Source: Candidatus Aminicenantota bacterium (GTDB lineage: Bacteria > Acidobacteriota > Aminicenantia > Aminicenantales > Saccharicenantaceae). Taken from it: a stretch of DNA of 64,000 nucleotides. The first letter of the stretch is position 1, and every line of letters begins with the position of its first letter. Location of the stretch: positions 1 through 64,000 of the forward strand of contig JACIYJ010000011.1 of NCBI GenBank assembly GCA_014360015.1. The letters are read 5' to 3'. Below the pieces are notes generated by a model. That model did not search any database and was not told the DNA's origin. It saw only the letters and a list, made by a program, of their open reading frames with translations. Below, one piece after another: positions 18,221 to 25,375 of this stretch. Position numbers and translations under genes: made by a program.

Positions 18221-18317
18221 GTTTATCTTATTCCTGGCTAAGATTATAACAACCCAAACAGGAGTTTAACTTTAATTTCGATTAGGAGCCGATTTTCAGT
18301 GGTCAAAGGAGGCATTG

Positions 18318-21300
18318 GTGATCAAGATAAAATCTAAGAGAATCTCAGTCATAGCAACGCTGATATTAATTTTTTCCCTTTCGCTAATCGTTTCCAGCCT
18401 GGAAGCTTCGGTCAAATTGACCGGCTCGATAAAGGGAAAAATAATTGATAAACAGGGAAAACCTATTACCGGAGCTTACGTTTACGTGTCTTCGCCCAGT
18501 CTGGTTGGCATAGAATATTTCTTGACCAAAAGTTCAGGTTATTACTTTTTCCCGGAGTTACCATCAGGAATTTATAAACTAACGGTCGAAGCTCCAGGAT
18601 TTACTACCGCCATCATCGACGGCCTCAAGGTTGAAACCGGTAAAACTATTAACCTGCCCATCATTCTTGAACCGAGTGAAACAGAGGAAGAAAAGATTCT
18701 TCTTATCCCTCTTCCTGTTCTGGATAAAGAAACGCCAAAATTGTCTTATATTATTGACCAGAATATCTTGGCCCATATTCCGAGGCCACGGGATGTGGCC
18801 AGTATCATTCAGTTAGCTCCCGGTGTCATCCCGGAAAACATTCCCTATGATGCCAATTCCTCCATAAACGGTTCAAGCGTTAGAGCCAATATCCTGTGTG
18901 TCTCCGGCAACGAAGTCAACGACCCTCTCAGCCGGGCTCTGCTGAAAAACATCAATGTTGACTGGATCGAAGAAGTCGAAGTGGAAACTGCCGGTCACCC
19001 GGTTGAGAACTATTCATCAGAAGGCGCTTTCATTAATGTGATTACCAAAGCTGGTGGCAATAAATCTTCAGGACAATTTAATTTTTTCGCTACTGGCGGC
19101 AATCTCTCTCATAGCCTCTGGAATCAGGAAGAACTTGAGCGAATGGCCAAGCCACCAGTCATTGAAGATAAATACCACCTTGATTTTTCTTTAAATCTGA
19201 CTGGAGCCGTTCTGCCCGACCGGATCTGGTATTTTACTAACTTTCGCCTTAACCGGAGAGCTCAAAATACTCCCTTTACACCGTGGCGAGATCCTTCTAA
19301 CATACCTTACCCGATGTACAACTGGAAAGCTAAGGACTTTTATTCATTCTTTCGTTTGACTTCCCAGATTACACCCGAGATTAAAGCTTCGGTTCTTTTA
19401 AGCTTTAACAAAAGCAGGCAGAACGTTGATCCAAGTTTTCTTTCTCCCACAACACCCCAGATCGCTACCCTCAACATCGACGGACAGAGTCTTTTTTTAG
19501 TCAATGCTTTCGGCAGCTATGCCCTCGACCAGGAAACCACAGCCAATATGTTTTTCTTCTACACCAGAAATGAACTGCCGCGGCGCCTTGACCCAGAAGC
19601 CGTAGATAAACCACGCTATGTCGACCTGGGTAGCAACTACTCCTGGGGAAGCGGACCTTATAATGACGATACTACTGGAAATATTTTCCGAGCAGGAATT
19701 TCTATCACCAGATTCCAGCCGCTGTTTAAAACAACTCATGAACTGGTAGCTGGAGCTGAATATGAAAGCAGCAACGCCGATTATTCTGTCTGGAAAACAG
19801 ATAATCTTATTTATTATTACCTTTTTGGCAGTCCATATTATTATGGCCAGGCGGTTTCCCCGGAAAGCGGCAATCTGGTGGGAAAAGGTCTGATCGGCTT
19901 TTATCTGGCCAGCAAAGCTCAGGATGGTTTGCTCCAGAGGTCAAGGCTTCATCGGTTGATCTTTTACGGGCGTGATAATTTCCCCCTTACCAGAAGAATC
20001 AGCCTTTCCCTGGGTTTGCGGTTTGAACGTACGCAATCAGGTCTTTCCGGTGTTTACAAAGGGGAGAGCGGAAATACTCTGTCTGTAAGCCTCGGTAATG
20101 AACTGATTAAGCCCATCTACGAAATTAACCCTTACGCTGCGTCGGTTTTCCAGGGCTGGGATAATATGATTGTCTGGAATACTCTCTCCCCGAGACTCGG
20201 CCTGGTCGTCGATCTTCTGGGAAAGGGAAAGACTTTATTGAAAGGTTCATTCAGTCGCTATCCAGATAATCTTTCTTTAAGCTACCTTATGAATTTTTCA
20301 CCCGCCTGGCCAGGTGGCTATCATCTTTTCTACTGGTATGATGAAAACGGCGATGGCCTGGCTGATTCAAATGATGCCTATGAACTCTATTCTGAAGATT
20401 ATCGGGTGCACCAGAACAACTTTTTCAGAAAACGGGTTGCTCCTGGTATCAAATCACCCTATACAATCGAGTGGACAGCAACGTTTGAACAACAGATAAC
20501 CGAAGATCTGACTCTCTCTTTAGCCTATGTTTCTAAAACCAGGAAGAATCTGATCGAAGATGTCCTTTATGACCCGGAAAGCGATAAAGAATGGTTCATG
20601 GCTAATACTCCTGATAATTGGTGGATTCCCTTTACCACCACGGTGCCTGGTGATACTCCATACGGTAACACCACCGTGACCGTTTATTTTCCTTCAGCTG
20701 AGGCTCCTTCTTTCTTTACCCGACTCAACAACGTCAAAGGATTAAAACAGCAGTACTCGGGCTGGCAAATAGTTTTAAGAAAGAAGATGTCAGATAACTG
20801 GCAACTTTATGCTTCTGCTGCCTGGAGCAAAGCTCAGGGCAACGCTGGCCTGGGCAGTCTGGCTTCCACCAACCTTACCCAGCTGGCCAACTCCCCCAAT
20901 TCTCTGGTCAATATCACAACATCTTCTCGTTTAGATCTTGACCGGCCATTTTCTTTAAAGATTATGGGCACTTATCGACTGCCAAAAGACATTTACCTCA
21001 GCACCTATTTCTATAGTCTGAGTGGAACACCTTGGGCAAGAACAGTGACCATCGTCCCGCCCGAAAGCTGGCTTGAAGAACATCAGGCTCAGAATTTACC
21101 GGCCACTGTCTATCTGGAAGAGCCCGGTTCCAGAAGACTGCCCTCATTCCAGAGTCTGGATCTGCGGTTGGAAAAAAGTTTTAAGGTCGGCCAGAATACT
21201 TCTCTAAACATCTGGGTTGATGTCCTCAACCTTCTTGGCAAAAAGTATGGAGTCCAGGAGCTTAACGACGGTGGCTACTGGTATCCCGAAGCTGAAGGGA

Positions 21301-21398
21301 GTTCTTCAGGTATCAGAATTTTTAGCCCCAATTATAAGAAAATCCTGGCTCTCTACGGCACCCGGACAGCTCAGTTAAACTTCAGCTTGCGTTTTTAA
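18318..21398 (+). CDS. TonB-dependent receptor with carboxypeptidase-regulatory-like domain
   Basis: This is a 1026-residue outer-membrane protein. After a signal peptide (ISVIATLILIFSLSLIVSSLEA) comes an Ig-like carboxypeptidase-regulatory domain (about 35-125; GKIIDKQGKPITGAYVYV), then a plug-like domain (about 145-260), then a long beta-barrel rich in aromatic strands that ends in the C-terminal Phe (QLNFSLRF), as outer-membrane barrels do. I start at GTG 18318, five bases after AAAGGAGG; the TTG at 18315 is too close. Such OAR-like receptors bind or transport large substrates, but the ligand is unknown. A convergent GWxTD lipoprotein gene follows. Confidence 0.82.
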   Translation: MIKIKSKRISVIATLILIFSLSLIVSSLEASVKLTGSIKGKIIDKQGKPITGAYVYVSSPSLVGIEYFLTKSSGYYFFPELPSGIYKLTVEAPGFTTAIIDGLKVETGKTINLPIILEPSETEEEKILLIPLPVLDKETPKLSYIIDQNILAHIPRPRDVASIIQLAPGVIPENIPYDANSSINGSSVRANILCVSGNEVNDPLSRALLKNINVDWIEEVEVETAGHPVENYSSEGAFINVITKAGGNKSSGQFNFFATGGNLSHSLWNQEELERMAKPPVIEDKYHLDFSLNLTGAVLPDRIWYFTNFRLNRRAQNTPFTPWRDPSNIPYPMYNWKAKDFYSFFRLTSQITPEIKASVLLSFNKSRQNVDPSFLSPTTPQIATLNIDGQSLFLVNAFGSYALDQETTANMFFFYTRNELPRRLDPEAVDKPRYVDLGSNYSWGSGPYNDDTTGNIFRAGISITRFQPLFKTTHELVAGAEYESSNADYSVWKTDNLIYYYLFGSPYYYGQAVSPESGNLVGKGLIGFYLASKAQDGLLQRSRLHRLIFYGRDNFPLTRRISLSLGLRFERTQSGLSGVYKGESGNTLSVSLGNELIKPIYEINPYAASVFQGWDNMIVWNTLSPRLGLVVDLLGKGKTLLKGSFSRYPDNLSLSYLMNFSPAWPGGYHLFYWYDENGDGLADSNDAYELYSEDYRVHQNNFFRKRVAPGIKSPYTIEWTATFEQQITEDLTLSLAYVSKTRKNLIEDVLYDPESDKEWFMANTPDNWWIPFTTTVPGDTPYGNTTVTVYFPSAEAPSFFTRLNNVKGLKQQYSGWQIVLRKKMSDNWQLYASAAWSKAQGNAGLGSLASTNLTQLANSPNSLVNITTSSRLDLDRPFSLKIMGTYRLPKDIYLSTYFYSLSGTPWARTVTIVPPESWLEEHQAQNLPATVYLEEPGSRRLPSFQSLDLRLEKSFKVGQNTSLNIWVDVLNLLGKKYGVQELNDGGYWYPEAEGSSSGIRIFSPNYKKILALYGTRTAQLNFSLRF

Positions 21399-21405
21399 GC
21401 CCGAC

Positions 21406-21427
21406 TAAAAACAGCTTAAAAACAGCT
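21406..21427. repeat. 11-bp perfect tandem duplication after the receptor gene
   Basis: TAAAAACAGCT occurs twice head to tail (21406-21416 and 21417-21427), between the stop of the receptor and the stop of the convergent GWxTD gene. It looks like a replication-slippage duplication. Confidence 0.8.
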
Positions 21428-21428
21428 C

Positions 21429-22379
21429 TTACAACTTGAGCTCAATAACTTTTTTCAATTCCTTACCTTCAGTCCGCTGTTTCAGGTTGGAATAAAGAAG
21501 GTATTTGCCAGAGGGTGGTAAAGGATATTCTCCATCTGGAAGCTTGATCTCTACGTCCATCATAAATTTTTTGCCCTTCATCTTCTTAAGTTCATCTTCA
21601 TCTTTAAAGTTTAAAACGATAGTCTTTTCCCCTCTCCAGACAACTCTGCCAGTTTTATCTTTGAGTTCAAGTGTCAGATAAAGCTCGGTTTCCAGACTGG
21701 CATTGTCTTTAACTTCAAACCAGATCTGGTCATACTGAATGCTGAATGACAGGGTAGCTCTGAGCTGGTCAGCCGTCCTTTCACTCCGCAAGAGCTTTAA
21801 ATTATAATCAAAAAAGCTTCTTTCTTGAGTGATGGTTTTCTGGAAATAGCCCTGGGCTAAATTCAGATCCTGAAGATGCTCTAAGTTGATGGCCGAAAGA
21901 ACATAATTTCCCGAACAGTGTTCATCGATAAAGATCACCGGGAAGCTTCCATAATACCAGACTTCCCGGCAGTAACCGGCAGCTTCCATGGGAAAAGTCT
22001 GTCTTTCCGTCGGCGGACCAAAAAGGATGTAAATGCGACCACGGTCGGTTAACCAGCCAGGACGACCTTCACCCAGAAACATCTGGTTGGCCTGCTCGAT
22101 GCGTCGATAATACTCATCCTTAAATTCATTTTCTTCAGTGTCAGGATCCGGGTCGCGGCGTTTCCAGAAATCTTCTTTGAATTGTTCTCTTTCCGATTCA
22201 GGAAGCTCGAGAAAAATCTTTCTCTCTTCTGAAGTGATTATGTAGCGAACCTCAGACAGCCACTCAGCGTCTTCGGGTTTAAGATTTTTTTCCAGCCTGT
22301 TCAGGGTGCATGAATTGAACCAGAAAGGCATAGAAAGCAAAAAGAAAAAAATCGAAAAGAAAAACAAAGCTCTTCTCAT
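21429..22379 (-). CDS. GWxTD domain-containing lipoprotein
   Basis: This 316-residue protein carries the GWxTD signature (GWLTDRGRIYILFGPP at about 107-122), a domain known from Bacteroidetes, Acidobacteria and related diderms, whose function is unknown. An N-terminal hydrophobic segment ends at FNSC, a non-canonical lipobox, so attachment to a membrane is likely but not certain. The N-terminal third is highly charged (FWKRRDPDPDTEENEF); the C-terminal third is beta-rich and resembles an Ig-like domain. GAGGAGAAGG precedes the ATG. Confidence 0.82.
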   Translation of the reverse strand: MRRALFFFSIFFFLLSMPFWFNSCTLNRLEKNLKPEDAEWLSEVRYIITSEERKIFLELPESEREQFKEDFWKRRDPDPDTEENEFKDEYYRRIEQANQMFLGEGRPGWLTDRGRIYILFGPPTERQTFPMEAAGYCREVWYYGSFPVIFIDEHCSGNYVLSAINLEHLQDLNLAQGYFQKTITQERSFFDYNLKLLRSERTADQLRATLSFSIQYDQIWFEVKDNASLETELYLTLELKDKTGRVVWRGEKTIVLNFKDEDELKKMKGKKFMMDVEIKLPDGEYPLPPSGKYLLYSNLKQRTEGKELKKVIELKL

Positions 22380-22436
22380 CTTTTACCCTTCTCCTCTATT
22401 AAATTACCGCTAAACCCCAATTAAATCAATCTGAAG

Positions 22437-23798
22437 TTACCTGTCCAAAAGCTGGTGTTTGATTTCTTCAAAATCTTCAGGGGTTATCCGGCTCCAGAAA
22501 TAAGGAAAAACCAGTTTGTTGTGAAGGAGAGGATCCGAGTCAGGCTTGAGCTGGCCCGATGATAACAGAGCTTTCCAGTCTTCAGTCCCCGGAACAGGTG
22601 AAAAATAAGCTAACCGGGGTCTGGCTCCAAGCTTTTTGACATACTTAATGCTCTCAATAACCTGATCTTTGTCTTGCTGTGGTAAACCCACCAGAAGATA
22701 AACAGAAATATCGGAGCGGTTGTAGCCAGCTTCCTCCAGATAGCTCAGAGCTTTTTCCAGGTCTCGAGGACTCACTTTGGGACCGGTTTCAGCCAGCAGT
22801 TTGGGGTCAGTGGTTTCCAGGCTCAAGAATACAGAAGAAAAACCGGATTTTTTGAGGAGGTGAGCCAGGGGCCGGTCTATTTCTCGAGGATGAAGGCCGT
22901 TTGGGGTATGGAATTTAAGACCGAGGTTGTGAGGGAGGAGCGCTTCCAGAATTTTTATCAGATGATGGTTTTTATTTATGAGCAGAGCGTCATCGTAGAA
23001 AGCGATGTGCTGGGTGTTGAAGGTCTGTTTGAAATAAACAATTTCCGAGACAACTTTTTCTGGCTGTCTCTGCTCAAACCGCGGGCCAAGAAGACGGCTG
23101 GCACAGTAGGTACAGTTAAAAGGGCAGCCTCGGGAAGTCATCAGGCAGAGAACTGTGTTGTCGTGGCAGAGCTCGTAGGCCGGACTCGGTAATGAATCAA
23201 AATCAGGGAAAAGAGTTTCCCAACTTGCAGCTTTAATCGAACTATCGTCGCAAATCTCTCGAATAAGCCTGAGTATCTGGTTCTCTCCCGGCCCTTCAAT
23301 CACAATATCTGCTCCGGAATGACGCTTAGCGTGCTCTGGACAGAGGCTGGCATAAATACCGCCGAGAATTATCGGAACCTGACCAAATTTTTTTCTCAGA
23401 AGCTCCACGGCTGCCTGAACTCCAGGATACCAGTAGGTCATGGTGCAGGTGATAAGAACAGCCTCTGGAACCGGAAGCCTATCCAGCATAGCCCCTACCT
23501 GAGACAGAGGAAGGCCGTAGCGGGAAAATTTACGGGGAATGTGGCGGAAAAACTCGGGCTTGACTACTTCTTCTTTGTAAAAAGAACTGCGTCCGTCCGG
23601 TCGAACTTTGCGTCTGAAATTATAATCGGAGTCAACCTGACTGCAGTCAAGGCAGTCCAGAAAATCCAGTTCCAGGTTGGTGTATTTTTTCAGGATGGAA
23701 GCTATATACAGCAGGCCCAATGGTCTGAGCCAGAAATCACAGGCGGTAAAATCATAAATCCAGGGATTGATGAGCAGCAGATGTTTTTTCTGGGGCAT
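22437..23798 (-). CDS. B12-binding-domain radical SAM protein
   Basis: This 453-residue protein has an N-terminal cobalamin-binding-type domain (LLLINPW, then GLLYIASIL and GGIYASLCPEHAKRHSGADIVIEGPGE), followed by a radical SAM domain with the CxxxCxxC cluster motif SRGCPFNCTYCAS. Members methylate or rearrange unreactive carbons; the product cannot be read from the sequence. The start at 23798 avoids the tRNA: a longer reading frame upstream simply translates tRNA-Leu. The ATG is only 13 bases after the tRNA CCA end, and no Shine-Dalgarno is present. Confidence 0.8.
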   Translation of the reverse strand: MPQKKHLLLINPWIYDFTACDFWLRPLGLLYIASILKKYTNLELDFLDCLDCSQVDSDYNFRRKVRPDGRSSFYKEEVVKPEFFRHIPRKFSRYGLPLSQVGAMLDRLPVPEAVLITCTMTYWYPGVQAAVELLRKKFGQVPIILGGIYASLCPEHAKRHSGADIVIEGPGENQILRLIREICDDSSIKAASWETLFPDFDSLPSPAYELCHDNTVLCLMTSRGCPFNCTYCASRLLGPRFEQRQPEKVVSEIVYFKQTFNTQHIAFYDDALLINKNHHLIKILEALLPHNLGLKFHTPNGLHPREIDRPLAHLLKKSGFSSVFLSLETTDPKLLAETGPKVSPRDLEKALSYLEEAGYNRSDISVYLLVGLPQQDKDQVIESIKYVKKLGARPRLAYFSPVPGTEDWKALLSSGQLKPDSDPLLHNKLVFPYFWSRITPEDFEEIKHQLLDR

Positions 23799-23811
23799 AA
23801 ATAAAGTTGGA

Positions 23812-23898
23812 TGGTGCGGAAGGTGGGACTCGAACCCACACGGCCTTTCGGCCATAAACTCCTGAGGCTTACGCGTCTACCAATTCCGCCACTTCCGC
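23812..23898 (-). tRNA. tRNA-Leu(CAG)
   Basis: The reverse strand folds as an 87-base class II tRNA. The acceptor GCGGAAG pairs with CTTCCGC, followed by A and an encoded CCA. The D arm contains AATTGGTAGACGCG. The anticodon stem TAAGC/GTTTA holds loop CTCAGGA, giving anticodon CAG. The long variable arm GGCCGAAAGGCC and T arm GTGGGTTCGAGTCCCAC complete it. It reads CUG leucine codons. Confidence 0.97.
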
Positions 23899-23923
23899 AA
23901 CCAGCCTTGGTAAAAACGAAATT

Positions 23924-23952
23924 ATTATATAGATTTGTCATAAATCTGTAAA
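23924..23952 (-). promoter_or_regulatory. Strong sigma-70 promoter for tRNA-Leu
   Basis: On the minus strand TTTACA (23952-23947) and a perfect TATAAT (23929-23924) are 17 bases apart, placing transcription start about 20 bases before the tRNA. It may also drive the radical SAM gene behind the tRNA. Confidence 0.75.
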
Positions 23953-24011
23953 GATGTCACCTGGTCTAACTGAAAATATTGGCTAGGACGCTTTAAAAAA
24001 GAATTTTGTTC

Positions 24012-24038
24012 TTGACAAAAGCACTCAGTAATCATAAT
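24012..24038 (+). promoter_or_regulatory. Predicted promoter for the baeRF-like gene
   Basis: A perfect TTGACA (24012-24017) is followed by CATAAT (24033-24038), 15 bases on; with the more usual 17-base spacing the -10 would be the poorer TAATTT (24035-24040). The leader is about 90 bases. Confidence 0.45.
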
Positions 24039-24135
24039 TTTTAACCGGTGGCTTTAATAAGAGCCTTTCTTGTGGAACCAGTCCTTTTAAGAATGAGTAT
24101 CTCTATATATCACAATTTTCTTTAAAGGAGGTCCC

Positions 24136-25284
24136 ATGAAATTTACCAGCCCTTCACAAATCGAAGTGCTGGTCCAAATCAAAACCCATCCTTTTCAGGC
24201 TACCAGTTTCTATCTTAACACCGACAAAAGTCAGCAGCCGCTAAAAGCCATCAATGCGGCTTACAAGGCACTGCTCAATCAGGCCAGGCTTGAAGTGGAG
24301 CAAAAAAATCTGCCCAAAGAAGTCAAGAAATCTTTGAGCGATGACCTGGAAAAGATTTCCCAGTTTTGTACCCAAAGACTCAACTCCTGGAAAGCACCGG
24401 GCCTGGCTCTTTTTTCCTGCTCCGGACAGAATTTCTGGCAGGAATTGGAACTCCCGCATGGCCCGAGAAACCGGATTGTCCAGGATTTTGATTTCTACAC
24501 TCGACCCCTATCAGCTATCTTAGAAAAATTTAAAAAGCTGTGTGCCTTTCTTATAAAGCGAAAAGAAGCCCGCTGGTATGAAATCTATATGGGCGAAATA
24601 AGGCTACTCGACAGCCTGACCAGCGACGTGCCCAAGAAAGTAAAAATGGGCGGCTTCGAAGGCTATGAATCGAAGAGGATAGAAAGACACATCGAAGCTC
24701 ATCTGTTGGAGCACTTCAAGAAATCGGCTCAAAAGACTTTTGAAATTCTAAAACAAAACCATTTTGACTGGCTGTTTGTGGGCTGCGATGACCAGTTTTA
24801 TCCTCAGCTCGAACCGCTCTTTCACTCTTACGTCAAAGAAAAACTAAAAGGCAGGATAAAAGCCAGACCCGGAACTGAAGAATCTAAGATCCTCAAAGAA
24901 TGTTTAGAGCTTGAAGAAAAACTAAAAAAGAAGGAAGAAGAAGAACTGGTAAAGAAGTTTGTCTCGGAGCTGGAGAGAGGAGGAAGAGCGGTTTCGGGGC
25001 TGTCAGATACTCTCAGAAAGATAAACTCATATGAAGTCCAGAACCTGCTCATAACTCACAATTTCTCCAAACCCGGTAAAGTCTGTCCTCAGTGTCATGC
25101 CCTTTATCTGAATGAAGACCTCTGTCCTTCGTGTCAGGTCAAAACCGAATTGACTGCTGACATCGTGGATGAAGCCATTGAGCTGGCTCTCAATAAAAAC
25201 ATACCTGTATTCCAGATCACTCCACCATCCAGGCTTGAACATTATGGTAATATTGGCGCCTTTTTAAAATACAAGTCTCAGTAA
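24136..25284 (+). CDS. Bacterial eRF1-like (baeRF/Vms1-like) protein with zinc ribbon
   Basis: This 382-residue protein resembles bacterial homologues of archaeal-eukaryotic release factor 1. An N-terminal alpha/beta domain (1-130) is followed by a middle domain in which GGFEGYESKRIERHIEAH (172-189) stands where eRF1 has the GGQ loop and its basic helix; the Gln is missing. A highly charged Lys/Glu coiled region (250-282) follows, then a domain-3-like segment with a CxxC...CxxC zinc ribbon (Cys317, Cys320, Cys330, Cys333). I infer a ribosome or peptidyl-tRNA rescue role, not normal termination. AAAGGAGG precedes the ATG. It is monocistronic. Confidence 0.72.
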   Translation: MKFTSPSQIEVLVQIKTHPFQATSFYLNTDKSQQPLKAINAAYKALLNQARLEVEQKNLPKEVKKSLSDDLEKISQFCTQRLNSWKAPGLALFSCSGQNFWQELELPHGPRNRIVQDFDFYTRPLSAILEKFKKLCAFLIKRKEARWYEIYMGEIRLLDSLTSDVPKKVKMGGFEGYESKRIERHIEAHLLEHFKKSAQKTFEILKQNHFDWLFVGCDDQFYPQLEPLFHSYVKEKLKGRIKARPGTEESKILKECLELEEKLKKKEEEELVKKFVSELERGGRAVSGLSDTLRKINSYEVQNLLITHNFSKPGKVCPQCHALYLNEDLCPSCQVKTELTADIVDEAIELALNKNIPVFQITPPSRLEHYGNIGAFLKYKSQ

Positions 25285-25298
25285 TAGTCTCAGTAATA
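25275..25298. repeat. 12-bp perfect tandem duplication across the baeRF stop codon
   Basis: GTCTCAGTAATA is present twice in tandem (25275-25286 and 25287-25298). The first copy holds the TAA stop (25282-25284) of the baeRF-like gene, so the copy lies outside the coding sequence. Confidence 0.85.
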
Positions 25299-25375
25299 AA
25301 TAGCTATCAGCCGAAGCGGCATCTTAAATAGTACAGAATTATCTGGCTTTTATTGAATTCCGTTTTTACCTTCCT

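Noticed and set aside
23799..23855. N-terminal extension of the radical SAM gene
   Set aside because: The extra codons run through the tRNA-Leu sequence, so the real start is the ATG at 23798.
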